Source: RGIG2945 sp045540355
GTDB taxonomy: Bacteria; Bacillota; Clostridia; Oscillospirales; Acutalibacteraceae
DNA: 63,904 nt
Assembly: GCA_045540355.1 (NCBI GenBank)
Contig: JAZQHB010000064.1
Location: forward strand, 1 to 63,904
Direction: 5' to 3'
Position numbers and translations under genes: made by a program
Shown here: one piece after another, positions 42,818 to 51,165 of the stretch
How positions within the stretch are numbered: position 1 is the stretch's first letter
Layout: each line of letters opens with the position of its first letter
Notes under the pieces: generated by a model
The model's input: the letters and a program-made list of their open reading frames with translations, nothing else
What the model was told of the DNA's origin: nothing
Database searches by the model: none

Positions 42818-43774
42818 ATGTCCTTAATCGGTTTTGAAAAAGCGGCAGAGCTTTTGAAGGAAATGGACAACATTCTCATACTTTGCCATGCAAATCCCGA
42901 CGGCGATACATTGGGCAGTGGTTTTGCACTTTGCAGAGCACTCAAGGCTATCGGTAAAAAGGCAAGGGTTGATTGTTCAAGTGAGATTCCCTCGAAGTTT
43001 TCATATATCACAGAGGGAATTTTCAACGAAAGCTTTGAAGCGGAAAATTTTGTTGCGGTTGATGTTGCCGACATAAGATTGTTGGGTGACACTTACGCAA
43101 AAGAATATGAAAACAAAATAAAACTGAATATCGACCATCACGGCTCAAATACAATGTTTGCCGAAAACACCTTGTTGGATTCATCAGCCGCAGCCGCTTG
43201 TGAAGTGGTGTATGAGTTGATCTGCACTCTGGGTGTTGAGGTGAATAAGGCGATTGCCGATTGTATATATACAGGTATTTCAACCGATACAGGTTGTTTC
43301 CGTTTTACAAATACAACGGCTAAAACTCACATCATCGCATCAAAGGTTATGGAAAAAGGTGCGGATATTGAAAAGATAAACCGCCTTATGTTTGAAACAA
43401 AGTCAAGGTCATATATGCAGCTTGAAAAGCTTGCACTTGATACCTTGAGAATGTATTTTGACGGTCGCTGTGCAGTGCTTACTATTATGCAGAATATGTA
43501 TGAAAAAAGCGGTGCTAAAGAAAGCGATACAGATGCTATCTGTGCAATTCCCAGACAGATTGAGGGCGTTCAGATTGGTGCATCTATAAAGCAGAAGGAC
43601 GAAAAACGGTTCAAAATTTCCGTTCGTACTCATGCTCCCTACGATGCCGCAAAAATCTGTGCCGCAATGGGTGGCGGAGGTCATCCGAGAGCCGCAGGTT
43701 GTGAAATTTTCGGCAGTCTTGATGATGCACTTGATGAGCTTTTAAAGACCGTTGAATCAGTTTTAGAGGATTAA
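42818..43774 (+). CDS. nrnA: DHH-family oligoribonuclease/pAp phosphatase NrnA
   Basis: This 318-aa enzyme degrades nano-RNAs and pAp. The DHH metal residues are seen in LCHANPDGDTLGSG (His24, Asp28, Asp30), Asp82 (VAVDVAD) and NIDHHGSN (His107, His108). The DHHA1 substrate domain ends with MGGGGHPRAAGCE. It lies at its common clostridial place between rbfA and truB. Confidence 0.92.
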   Translation: MSLIGFEKAAELLKEMDNILILCHANPDGDTLGSGFALCRALKAIGKKARVDCSSEIPSKFSYITEGIFNESFEAENFVAVDVADIRLLGDTYAKEYENKIKLNIDHHGSNTMFAENTLLDSSAAAACEVVYELICTLGVEVNKAIADCIYTGISTDTGCFRFTNTTAKTHIIASKVMEKGADIEKINRLMFETKSRSYMQLEKLALDTLRMYFDGRCAVLTIMQNMYEKSGAKESDTDAICAIPRQIEGVQIGASIKQKDEKRFKISVRTHAPYDAAKICAAMGGGGHPRAAGCEIFGSLDDALDELLKTVESVLED

Positions 43775-43777
43775 TAA

Positions 43778-44665
43778 ATGAACGGCATTATTGTGTTGAA
43801 AAAAGGTGAGGATATAACCTCATTTTTCGCAGTCAATAAATTAAGAAGAATAATCGGAATAAAAAAAGCGGGTCATACAGGAACTCTTGACCCGATGGCT
43901 ACGGGTGTCCTTCCTGTTATGTTAGGCGGGGCAACCCGTTTTATTGAACTTTTACCGACAGCAGATAAAAGCTACCGTGCAAAGCTTCTGCTCGGTAAAA
44001 CTTCCGATACACTTGACATTACGGGTAACATTTTATCGGAAAATGAAGTTAATGTTACAGTCGATGATTTCAAGAAAATTCTGTCGGAATTTGTCGGAGA
44101 AATCGAGCAGATTCCGCCGATGTATTCCGCAATAAAAAAAGACGGAGTTCGTCTTTATGAGCTTGCACGAAAAGGTGTTGAGCTTGAAAGAGAAGCGAGA
44201 AAAGTTACGATTTTTAAAGCGGAGCTTCTGTCAGCAAACGGCAATGAGTATGAAATTGATGTAAAATGTTCCTCAGGAACATATATCAGAACCTTGTGCG
44301 ACGATATCGGTAAAAAATTAGGTTGCGGTGCATTGATGACAGAACTTCAGAGAACGACGGCAAACGGCTTTGATATTAAAGACGCACACACACTTGAAGA
44401 AATTGAAGAAGCGGTAAAAGAAAACCGCATTGAGCAGCTGATAATTCCCGTTGAAAAAGCGATGAAAATTTATCCGTCTGTGACTGTAAGTGCGGCTCAG
44501 GCAACTCGTTTTAAAAACGGCGGACAGTTGTCACTTGACAGATTGAGGAATATTTCGGGCACGGGATATTTCAGAGTATATTCGCCCGAGAAAAAATTTC
44601 TCGGCATAGGAGAAATAGCAGAGGGAAGTAACGAGCTTTCCGTTAAAAAGCTGGTGGTAGATTGA
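43778..44665 (+). CDS. truB: tRNA pseudouridine(55) synthase TruB
   Basis: TruB makes pseudouridine 55 in the tRNA T loop. The 295-aa protein has GHTGTLDPMATGVLPV with catalytic Asp38, then the family motifs DKSYRA, IPPMYSAIKKDGVRLYELARKG and CSSGTYIRTLCDDIG, and a C-terminal PUA-like domain. The stop overlaps the ribF start (TTGA). Confidence 0.96.
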   Translation: MNGIIVLKKGEDITSFFAVNKLRRIIGIKKAGHTGTLDPMATGVLPVMLGGATRFIELLPTADKSYRAKLLLGKTSDTLDITGNILSENEVNVTVDDFKKILSEFVGEIEQIPPMYSAIKKDGVRLYELARKGVELEREARKVTIFKAELLSANGNEYEIDVKCSSGTYIRTLCDDIGKKLGCGALMTELQRTTANGFDIKDAHTLEEIEEAVKENRIEQLIIPVEKAMKIYPSVTVSAAQATRFKNGGQLSLDRLRNISGTGYFRVYSPEKKFLGIGEIAEGSNELSVKKLVVD

Positions 44666-45522
44666 AAAAGAAAAAGTGTATATGTTTAGGCAGCTTTGAC
44701 GGTCTGCACAAGGGTCATCAAAAGGTACTTGAAAACGGTAAAAGCGGCGGTTTTGACACAACTTTGATTACTTTTGATATTCACCCTGCCGAGTTTTTTA
44801 CAAACAGGACAAGATTCAAGCTGTTACAGAATGAAATAACAGACGAAAAACTTGCGGAGAAAAACATCAGCATTGCAAGGCTTGAAATGAAAGAAATATG
44901 TAAGCTTTCACCCGAGGAATTTTTTGAAAAAATATTGCTTGAAAGATTTTCTCCCGACAAGATTTCCTGCGGTTATAATTATACATTCGGCACAGATAAA
45001 AAAGGTGAAACGGATTTATTGAAAGAGCTTTGTGAAAAGCATGGAATAGCTTTATCTGTTGCAGAGCCGGTAAAGTATGACGGTGAAGTCATAAGCTCTA
45101 CAAGAATACGCAAAAAAATTGCAGATGGTGAAGTAAAATATGCAAATGAGCTTTTGGGGTACAGCTTCTGTTACCGTGCTGAAGTTATACACGGTGACAA
45201 AAGAGGCGGTACAACACTTAATACTCCGACTGCAAATCAGCTTTATCCTTATGAGCTTATTGTCCCGAAGTTCGGTGTGTATAAGTCATGCGTAATTGTT
45301 GACGGTAAAAAATACAAGGGCATTACAAACATCGGTTTAAGACCGACTATCGGAACAAATAAATTCTTATCCGAAACACACATAATAGATTTTTCAAAAG
45401 ATATTTACGGTGAAACAATTGAAATAAGTCTTGAGGATTTTATCAGACCCGAAAGACAGTTCGGTTCACTTGATGAATTGAAAAATCAGATTAAAAATGA
45501 TATAACAATTGCAAAAAACTAA
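44662..45522 (+). CDS. ribF: Bifunctional riboflavin kinase/FAD synthetase
   Basis: This 286-aa protein converts riboflavin to FMN and then FAD. The N-terminal adenylyltransferase domain has CLGSFDGLHKGHQKVL (variant HxGH) and ISSTRIRKKIADG; the C-terminal kinase domain has GDKRGGTTLNTPTANQ and TNIGLRPTIG. The TTG start overlaps the truB stop by 4 nt. It is the last gene of the operon, before a convergent terminator. Confidence 0.94.
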   Translation: MKKKKCICLGSFDGLHKGHQKVLENGKSGGFDTTLITFDIHPAEFFTNRTRFKLLQNEITDEKLAEKNISIARLEMKEICKLSPEEFFEKILLERFSPDKISCGYNYTFGTDKKGETDLLKELCEKHGIALSVAEPVKYDGEVISSTRIRKKIADGEVKYANELLGYSFCYRAEVIHGDKRGGTTLNTPTANQLYPYELIVPKFGVYKSCVIVDGKKYKGITNIGLRPTIGTNKFLSETHIIDFSKDIYGETIEISLEDFIRPERQFGSLDELKNQIKNDITIAKN

Positions 45523-45548
45523 CACCAAGGTTTTTATTCCTTGGTGTT
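45521..45548. terminator. Bidirectional terminator between ribF and mntR
   Basis: AACACCAAGG (45521-45530) pairs with CCTTGGTGTT (45539-45548). The mntR stop codon lies inside the loop, so the hairpin overlaps the end of that gene. Confidence 0.7.
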
Positions 45549-45911
45549 AATCTTTTTCCAATATTTTTCTATCACGCTGAATGTTTCTGCCGACAAATCG
45601 TGTTCGATTTTGCAGGCGTCTTCCTTTGCAGTTTCTTCCGATACTCCCATATAAATGAAGAAGTCGCTCAAAAGCTTGTGGCGGTCATACATTCTTTTGG
45701 CAATTTCCATACCTGTTTCGGTAAGAGTGATGAGTCCGTCCTCCGCCATCGTGATATATCCGTGCTCACGAAGCCTTTTGGTGGCATAGCTTACACTCGG
45801 TTTTGTAACATTCAGATAAGCTGCAACATCAACCGAACGGATATAACCCTTTTCTTCTTTTAATATGAGCATGGTTTCAAGATAATCTTCAGATGATTTC
45901 TGTATCTTCAC
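45534..45911 (-). CDS. mntR: DtxR/MntR-family metal-dependent repressor
   Basis: This 125-aa regulator has a winged-helix domain (SSEDYLETMLILKEEKGYIR, VDVAAYLNVTKPSVSYATKRL) and a metal-binding/dimer region with EHDLSAETF. Its short length without an SH3 domain fits the MntR branch. The GTG start lies 8 nt after AAGGAG. It is close to feoA-feoB, its likely targets along with itself: its own promoter holds a palindrome AAAGTT-AAC-AACTTT (45951-45965). Confidence 0.85.
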   Translation of the reverse strand: MKIQKSSEDYLETMLILKEEKGYIRSVDVAAYLNVTKPSVSYATKRLREHGYITMAEDGLITLTETGMEIAKRMYDRHKLLSDFFIYMGVSEETAKEDACKIEHDLSAETFSVIEKYWKKINTKE

Positions 45912-45940
45912 GACAATTACTCCTTGATTGTAGTGTTTTT

Positions 45941-45969
45941 ATTTTAACACAAAGTTAACAACTTTGCAA
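45941..45969 (-). promoter_or_regulatory. mntR promoter with palindromic operator candidate
   Basis: On the minus strand TTGCAA (45964-45969), 17 nt and TAAAAT (45941-45946). The palindrome AAAGTTAACAACTTT (45951-45965) fills the spacer, a fitting place for autorepression. Confidence 0.55.
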
Positions 45970-45980
45970 TACGGAGTATA

Positions 45981-46009
45981 TTGACAAATAAACCTTGAAA
46001 ATGTAAAAT
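45981..46009 (+). promoter_or_regulatory. Promoter of zinc-ribbon protein gene
   Basis: TTGACA (45981-45986), 17 nt and TAAAAT (46004-46009), followed by AAAGGAG ahead of the ATG at 46030. Confidence 0.7.
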
Positions 46010-46029
46010 GAGACAAAGGAGATGATCTT

Positions 46030-46515
46030 ATGTATTGTAAATATTGTGGAACAAAAATCAACGATGACTCTCAATTCTGTTATTCTTGCGGAAGTAAAAT
46101 CAAAGAAGCCAACACAGCTAAAACAGATTATTCCTCTGTTACGGGTACAGTTGACCCTAATCAATATTATAACGGATATAATCAGGGGAATTATGCTCAA
46201 GAACCTTTAGATATTCCCGAGGTTGTGGAATTAAAGGAAAATATTTTTTCTAACGGTCTTATAAGCACGATTTTTGCTAACTTACCGGTTCCTTTTATTG
46301 GTATTGTGGGAATTATCTTCGGCAGAATGACAGATAAGAAAGTGAAAAAGCTTAAGGACATGGGCTACCGCCTTAAAGGTAAAACAAAAGCAGGTGAAAT
46401 TCTCGGCAAAGCAGGTTTCTTTCTGAGTATTGGTATGACTGCATTCTGGGTTTTATATTTTTCTTTGATTGTAATCTTTATTTTAATAGCGATCATTATC
46501 GGCAACGGATTTTAA
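46030..46515 (+). CDS. Zinc-ribbon membrane protein
   Basis: This 161-aa protein has an N-terminal zinc ribbon (MYCKYCGTKINDDSQFCYSCGSKI, two CxxC pairs), a short linker, and a membrane part with two helices (about 78-98 and 135-158) around KKVKKLKDMGYRLKGKTKAGEILGKAG. The pattern is shared with proteins at 50286 and 50722, so these are paralogues of a small DUF4190-like family. The function is unknown. It has its own promoter and terminator. Confidence 0.75.
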   Translation: MYCKYCGTKINDDSQFCYSCGSKIKEANTAKTDYSSVTGTVDPNQYYNGYNQGNYAQEPLDIPEVVELKENIFSNGLISTIFANLPVPFIGIVGIIFGRMTDKKVKKLKDMGYRLKGKTKAGEILGKAGFFLSIGMTAFWVLYFSLIVIFILIAIIIGNGF

Positions 46516-46530
46516 TGTTTGATACAACAA

Positions 46531-46558
46531 ACCGAGAGTTTTGCAACTCTCGGTTTTT
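46531..46558. terminator. Bidirectional terminator
   Basis: ACCGAGAGTT (46531-46540) pairs with AACTCTCGGT (46545-46554) and is followed by TTTT. It ends the zinc-ribbon gene and the convergent radical SAM gene. Confidence 0.8.
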
Positions 46559-47426
46559 AAATTTTTGAATTTATATAATTCAGAACTCTCTTTTTATCTG
46601 CCGACCAGAGTGGTGCTATGAGGTCTTTTTTTGCACCGTCACCCGTCAGGCGGTGAATGATGATATCTTCGGGCAGAACATCAAGACATTTTTTCAGAAG
46701 CTCTGCATATTTTTCAAGTGACAGAGTTTTAAATTTTCCGTTTAGGTAATCTTCTGCAAGTCTTGTGTTTTTGAGCACATAAAGCAGATGAAGTTTTATT
46801 CCGTCAGCTCCCGATTTGCCGATTGCTTTTGCAGTGTCTACAATCATTTCATCTGTTTCATCGGGCAGACCGATTATCATGTGCGTGACGACTTCGAGGT
46901 TGTTTTCTTTCAGTCTTTTCACCGCATCGTAATAAACCTCCGTCTTATAACCTCTGTTTATATATTCGGCAGTTTTTTCGTGAATTGTCTGAAGACCCAA
47001 TTCAACAGATACGGGTTTTATTTCATTAACTTCAGCAAGAAGCTTTATCACTTCATCACTTAAGCAGTCGGGTCTTGTTGCGACAGACAAACCGACAATG
47101 TAATCGGGCTTTATTGCTTCATAATAAATTTTCTCAAGATATTTTATATCAGCATAGGTGTTAGTATACGGCTGAAAGTATGCGATGTACTTTCCGTCTT
47201 TATTTTTGTCCTTTACCCGAAGCATTGCCTTTTGAAGCTGTGCTTCAATATTACCCTGTGCTTTTTCCGCAAAGTCGCCGCTGCCCGACAAAGAGCAGTA
47301 AATACAACCGCCGATGCCAAGTTTTCCGTCACGGTTGGGACAGGTCATCCCGCCGTCGATGGACAGCTTATAAACCTTGCAACCGAATTTTTCTTTGTAG
47401 TGTTGAGATAGTGTTTTCTGTTTCAT
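46557..47426 (-). CDS. TIGR01212-family radical SAM protein (YhcC-like)
   Basis: This 289-aa protein has the family cluster motif with Cys29, Cys41 and Cys44 (CPNRDGKLGIGGCIYC) rather than the plain CxxxCxxC. Further motifs are YFQPYTNTYA, GLSVATRPDCLSDEV and ELGLQTIHEKTAEYINRGY. It binds a 4Fe-4S cluster and SAM; YhcC-type proteins are related to the Elp3 fold but their reaction is not settled. A minus-strand promoter TTGTAA-17-TAAAAT (47433-47461) lies upstream, and I see no good ribosome binding site. Confidence 0.9.
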   Translation of the reverse strand: MKQKTLSQHYKEKFGCKVYKLSIDGGMTCPNRDGKLGIGGCIYCSLSGSGDFAEKAQGNIEAQLQKAMLRVKDKNKDGKYIAYFQPYTNTYADIKYLEKIYYEAIKPDYIVGLSVATRPDCLSDEVIKLLAEVNEIKPVSVELGLQTIHEKTAEYINRGYKTEVYYDAVKRLKENNLEVVTHMIIGLPDETDEMIVDTAKAIGKSGADGIKLHLLYVLKNTRLAEDYLNGKFKTLSLEKYAELLKKCLDVLPEDIIIHRLTGDGAKKDLIAPLWSADKKRVLNYINSKI

Positions 47427-47479
47427 ACGATTATTTTATCACATACAAAAATTTTTTACAATAAAATTGGAAAATAGTG

Positions 47480-47536
47480 TTGACAAGGTGAGTTAGATGT
47501 GTTAAACTGTATGTCAGTTAGAGGTCTTTAACTGAC
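47480..47536 (+). promoter_or_regulatory. feoAB promoter with inverted-repeat operator candidate
   Basis: TTGACA (47480-47485), 17 nt and TAAACT (47503-47508). A perfect GTCAGTTA (47513-47520) / TAACTGAC (47529-47536) repeat lies over the predicted transcript start. It could be bound by the MntR/DtxR-type repressor encoded nearby, or form an mRNA hairpin. Confidence 0.6.
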
Positions 47537-47562
47537 TTCTGTATTACATAGTGAGGTGCAAA

Positions 47563-47784
47563 ATGAAAACACTTAAAGATGTTAAAATCGGTGCAACCGT
47601 CAAGGTTGTAAAACTTCACGGAGAGGGTGCAATAAAACGCCGTATTATGGATATGGGTATAACTAAAAATACCGAGATATATGTCCGCAAGGTAGCGCCT
47701 TTAGGAGACCCGATTGAAATTTTTATAAGAGGATATGAATTGACTTTAAGAAAAGCAGATGCCGAAATGATTGAGGTAATCTGA
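47563..47784 (+). CDS. feoA: Ferrous iron transport protein FeoA
   Basis: This 73-aa SH3-like cytoplasmic partner of FeoB has LKDVKIGATVKVVKLHGEGA, RRIMDMGITKNTEIYV and the closing LTLRKADAEMIEV. The ATG at 47563 lies 5 nt after GAGGTG. It is first in feoA-feoB. Confidence 0.93.
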   Translation: MKTLKDVKIGATVKVVKLHGEGAIKRRIMDMGITKNTEIYVRKVAPLGDPIEIFIRGYELTLRKADAEMIEVI

Positions 47785-47802
47785 TAATTTTTTTGGATGT
47801 TA

Positions 47803-47822
47803 TGTTAGCTGATGCTAACAAA
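47803..47822. promoter_or_regulatory. Palindrome between feoA and feoB
   Basis: GTTAGC-TGAT-GCTAAC is a perfect palindrome directly ahead of the feoB ribosome binding site. It could tune feoB translation as an RNA hairpin or be a second metalloregulator site. Confidence 0.45.
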
Positions 47823-47835
47823 GGAGACGATAATA

Positions 47836-49959
47836 ATGCAGAAAAAAATACGCATTGCACTTGCAGGTAATCCCAACTGCGGAAAAACCACATTGTTTAA
47901 TGCACTTACAGGTAACAATCAGTATGTCGGCAATTGGCCGGGTGTAACGGTTGAAAAAAAGGAAGGCAAGCTCAAGAAAAACTCTGATGTTGTTGTAGTT
48001 GACCTTCCGGGTATATATTCACTTTCACCGTACACGCTTGAAGAAGTTGTTGCAAGAAATTATCTTATCGGCGAAAGACCCGATGTAATTTTAAATCTTG
48101 TTGACGGTACTAATATTGAAAGAAACCTCTATCTTACAACACAACTGTGTGAGATAGGTATTCCCGTTGTAATCGCAATCAATATGATGGACCTTGTAAA
48201 GAAACGCGGCGACAAGATTGACCTCGAGGGTCTTTCAAAGAAAATCGGTTGTCCCGTCATTGAGATTTCTGCATTGAGATTGACAGGCATACAGGAAGCT
48301 GCAGATGCTGCAATAGAAGCGGCGAAGAACAAAAACATAATCAACCGTCACTATTTTTCGGGTGAGGTTGAGCATGTTTTAGCTCACATCGAAGAAGCGG
48401 CGATTCACGAATTCCCGCCCGAGCAACAAAGATGGTATGCGATAAAGATTTTTGAACGAGATAAAAAAGTAATTGAGCAATTAAAGCTCGATAAAGAAGT
48501 TGTTGAGCATATCGAAACGGATATCGTTGATGTTGAAAAAAGATTTGATGACGATTCCGAAAGCATAATCACAAACGAAAGATACGATTATGTTGCGGCA
48601 GTTTTAAAGGACAACTACAAAAAGAAAAATAAGGGTAAGATGACGACATCGGATAAAATCGACAGAATTCTTACCAACAGAATTTTAGCATTGCCGATAT
48701 TTGCGCTTATAATGTTCGGTGTATATGCAATCTCAATCGGCACAATCGGCGATTGGACAGTCGGATTTATGAACGACACGCTTTTTGGCGAGTGGATTGT
48801 TCCGTGGGTGACGGATACACTTACAAATCTGGGTGTAATGCCTTGGCTTACAAGTCTTATTTCAGAGGGTATAATCGGCGGTGTCGGTGCAGTTTTAGGC
48901 TTTGTACCGCAGATGTTTATACTTTTCTTCCTGCTTTCGATTTTGGAAGATGTCGGTTATATGTCGAGAGTTGCGTTTATAATGGATAAGATTTTCCGCA
49001 AGTTCGGAATGTCAGGTAAAAGCTTTATTCCGATGCTCGTTGCATCAGGTTGCGGAGTTCCGGGAATTATGGCTTCAAGAACGATTGAACAAGACCGTGA
49101 CCGTAAAATGACCATAATGACAACAGGCTTTATCCCTTGCGGTGCAAAAATGCCGATAATCGGACTTATCGCATCGGCACTTTTCGGAAACAGTGCTCTG
49201 ATTGCTACTGCGGCATATTTTATCGGAATTGCAGCGGTAATAATTTCAGGCACACTCTTAAAGAAAACAAAGCTCTTTGCAGGTGACCCTGCACCGTTTG
49301 TTATGGAGCTTCCCGAATATCATATCCCGTCACCGAATAACATACTTCGTGCGACATGGGAAAGAGGCTGGGGCTTTATCAAAAAAGCAGGTACAGTTAT
49401 TTTAGCTGCAAGCGTTATTATCTGGATTCTCAACAGTCTTTCATTCGACGGCGGTTTCCATTACATAGGCGACGGTGCCGAGGGTCGTTCCGTACTCCAG
49501 GTTATAGGCTCTGCGATTGACTTTATTTTTACACCGCTCGGATTCGGTAAATGGCAGGCAGTTGTTGCAACACTTTTAGGACTTGTTGCCAAAGAAGAAG
49601 TTGTCGGAGTATTCGGTACACTTGCCGAGATGGCAGGACAGACGACAGACCAGATGGTTTTTGCTTTCTTCGACGGAAGCAGATTGGCAGCATTCTCATT
49701 TATGATGTTCAATCTTCTCTGCGCTCCTTGCTTTGCAGCTATGGGTGCAATCAAAAGAGAGATGAACAACGCAAAATGGACAGCAGCAGCAATCGGATAT
49801 ATGTGTGCATTCGCTTATGCGGTATGCCTTATTGTGTATCAGATAGGCTCTGCGATTGTCGGTAATGTAAATATCATCGGACTTGTTGCGGCGGTTATAG
49901 TTCTTGCAGGACTTTTGTATCTTGTTTTCAGAAAGAACAAGTATGAAAAAATAAAATAA
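47836..49959 (+). CDS. feoB: Ferrous iron transporter FeoB
   Basis: FeoB is the membrane permease for Fe(II). The 707-aa protein has an N-terminal G domain (GNPNCGKTTLFNALTG at 11-26, DLPGIYSLSP, NMMD), a helical spacer domain and a polytopic region with the two Gate repeats, containing SGCGVPGIMASRTI and FIPCGAKMPI. The start at 47836 follows AAAGGAGACGAT. Iron, or possibly manganese, is the substrate; the nearby MntR-type regulator leaves this open. Confidence 0.95.
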   Translation: MQKKIRIALAGNPNCGKTTLFNALTGNNQYVGNWPGVTVEKKEGKLKKNSDVVVVDLPGIYSLSPYTLEEVVARNYLIGERPDVILNLVDGTNIERNLYLTTQLCEIGIPVVIAINMMDLVKKRGDKIDLEGLSKKIGCPVIEISALRLTGIQEAADAAIEAAKNKNIINRHYFSGEVEHVLAHIEEAAIHEFPPEQQRWYAIKIFERDKKVIEQLKLDKEVVEHIETDIVDVEKRFDDDSESIITNERYDYVAAVLKDNYKKKNKGKMTTSDKIDRILTNRILALPIFALIMFGVYAISIGTIGDWTVGFMNDTLFGEWIVPWVTDTLTNLGVMPWLTSLISEGIIGGVGAVLGFVPQMFILFFLLSILEDVGYMSRVAFIMDKIFRKFGMSGKSFIPMLVASGCGVPGIMASRTIEQDRDRKMTIMTTGFIPCGAKMPIIGLIASALFGNSALIATAAYFIGIAAVIISGTLLKKTKLFAGDPAPFVMELPEYHIPSPNNILRATWERGWGFIKKAGTVILAASVIIWILNSLSFDGGFHYIGDGAEGRSVLQVIGSAIDFIFTPLGFGKWQAVVATLLGLVAKEEVVGVFGTLAEMAGQTTDQMVFAFFDGSRLAAFSFMMFNLLCAPCFAAMGAIKREMNNAKWTAAAIGYMCAFAYAVCLIVYQIGSAIVGNVNIIGLVAAVIVLAGLLYLVFRKNKYEKIK

Positions 49960-49962
49960 ATG

Positions 49963-50010
49963 CATAATGCAGAGTTCAGAATGCAGAATGTCGGGTCCTG
50001 CGGACGGCAA
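49963..50010 (+). repeat. REP-like repeat
   Basis: TGCAGAGTTCAGAATGCAGAATGTCGGG runs into TCCTGCGGACGGC. It belongs to the same family as 42381 and 55663 and lies between feoB and its small partner gene. Confidence 0.5.
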
Positions 50011-50030
50011 TTTAATGAGGTGACAAACTT

Positions 50031-50180
50031 ATGATACCTACAATTATTATTTCGTCAATAATTGCAGTTGTGGTTATTGTAATTATTGCAAAAGGAATTA
50101 AAAATAAAAAAGAGGGTAAGCACTCCTGCGGCGGCTCGTGCGGTGGCTGTGCTATGCAAGGTAATTGCCATAAAAAATAA
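50031..50180 (+). CDS. FeoB-associated Cys-rich membrane protein
   Basis: This gene codes for only 49 aa. One membrane helix (MIPTIIISSIIAVVVIVIIA) is followed by a basic stretch and a Cys-rich tail, HSCGGSCGGCAMQGNCHKK, with four cysteines. This is the FeoB_associated family, found after feoB in Firmicutes and thought to help iron transfer. GAGGTGACAAACTT precedes the ATG, and a terminator follows 5 nt after the stop. Confidence 0.85.
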   Translation: MIPTIIISSIIAVVVIVIIAKGIKNKKEGKHSCGGSCGGCAMQGNCHKK

Positions 50181-50185
50181 TTATG

Positions 50186-50215
50186 TCCGACCTGATTTTT
50201 CGGGTCGGATTTTTT
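50186..50215 (+). terminator. Terminator of feoAB operon
   Basis: TCCGACC (50186-50192) pairs with GGTCGGA (50203-50209), followed by TTTTTT. Confidence 0.85.
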
Positions 50216-50216
50216 A

Positions 50217-50245
50217 TTGACATTTATTGTATAAAATGCTAATAT
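50217..50245 (+). promoter_or_regulatory. Promoter of small membrane protein pair
   Basis: TTGACA (50217-50222), 17 nt and TAATAT (50240-50245) begin directly after the feo terminator. Confidence 0.65.
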
Positions 50246-50285
50246 CAAGTTGTAATCTGTCTGCGATGTGAATAGGAGGTACGAT

Positions 50286-50717
50286 ATGGAAATGGAATAT
50301 AATATGTATCAACCTGAATTTGAAGTAACAGACCCGAAAATATTAAAGGCACAAAAGCAAGTTTTTGCACTCGGATTATCGGGAATTTTATTACCTTTCG
50401 GTTCGTGGTTTGGCGGAAGTATAATTTATATTTTTATACGAATGTTTTTGGCTTCGCTTTTTGAGCTTGATTTTTCTTTAGCGGAGTTTTGTATCGTGCT
50501 TTTTACTCCTTGGATAGTCGGCATGATATTAGGTCTGATTGCGATGATAAAGGGTAAAAAACTCAAAAAGGTCAGACAACTCAAAGGCAAATCAATAGCA
50601 GGATATGTTCTCGGAAACATCAGCTTCTGGTGGGGAATAGTAACATTGATTCCTTTTGCTATCTTGTTTATAATAATGGTATCAAGCGGTCAGATGCCGA
50701 TTCCCGGAGGTGTGTAA
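50286..50717 (+). CDS. Small membrane protein, DUF4190-like
   Basis: This 143-aa protein has three hydrophobic segments (about 23-48, 60-82 and 110-132). The loop KGKKLKKVRQLKGKSIAGYVLGNIS matches the equivalent loop of the proteins at 46030 and 50722, but it lacks their zinc ribbon. AGGAGG precedes the ATG at 50286; the upstream frame extension has no such signal. The stop lies 4 nt before the next ATG. The function is unknown. Confidence 0.65.
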   Translation: MEMEYNMYQPEFEVTDPKILKAQKQVFALGLSGILLPFGSWFGGSIIYIFIRMFLASLFELDFSLAEFCIVLFTPWIVGMILGLIAMIKGKKLKKVRQLKGKSIAGYVLGNISFWWGIVTLIPFAILFIIMVSSGQMPIPGGV

Positions 50718-50721
50718 CGAA

Positions 50722-51129
50722 ATGAAAACTTGCCCGAATTGCGGTGCAGAGTTCAAAGACAATAGCGGATTCTGTCATTCCTGCGGATATGATGTTAATT
50801 ACAATGCTGCGGAAACAGATTATGATTATGTTGAAACAGACGAGGAAATGATTTTACCCGAGGAAGTTTCGGAGCTTGAAAAGAAACACGAACATATTTT
50901 AGGAGAGGGAATTTTAAGCTTGTTTTTTTCAATGTGGATATTCCCGATCGGGTTTGTATTAGGCATAAAAAACTTAAACCGTGTAAAAGAATTTCAAAAG
51001 ACCGAGAAGCTTCAGGGAAAAGCTCTGGCAGGATATATATTAAGTAAAATCGCTAAAATTGTCTGTATAGTTTGGTTTGCAATGCTTGGACTTGTGGCTG
51101 TTATGATGATAAGTGCATTGTTGCAATAA
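50722..51129 (+). CDS. Zinc-ribbon membrane protein
   Basis: This 135-aa protein starts with a zinc ribbon (CPNCGAEFKDNSGFCHSCGYD), has an acidic linker and two membrane segments (about 62-80 and 112-134) around EFQKTEKLQGKALAGYILSKI. It is a paralogue of the 46030 product. GGAGGTG lies 10 nt before the ATG. Its arrangement with the 50286 gene, which lacks the ribbon, suggests a functional pair. Confidence 0.7.
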   Translation: MKTCPNCGAEFKDNSGFCHSCGYDVNYNAAETDYDYVETDEEMILPEEVSELEKKHEHILGEGILSLFFSMWIFPIGFVLGIKNLNRVKEFQKTEKLQGKALAGYILSKIAKIVCIVWFAMLGLVAVMMISALLQ

Positions 51130-51134
51130 ATAAA

Positions 51135-51164
51135 CGGGATTGTCTTGGACAATCCCGCTATATT
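51135..51164. terminator. Bidirectional terminator before gyrA end
   Basis: CGGGATTGTC (51135-51144) pairs with GACAATCCCG (51148-51157), followed by CTATATTTTTA. It serves the convergent zinc-ribbon gene and gyrA. Confidence 0.75.
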
Positions 51165-51165
51165 T

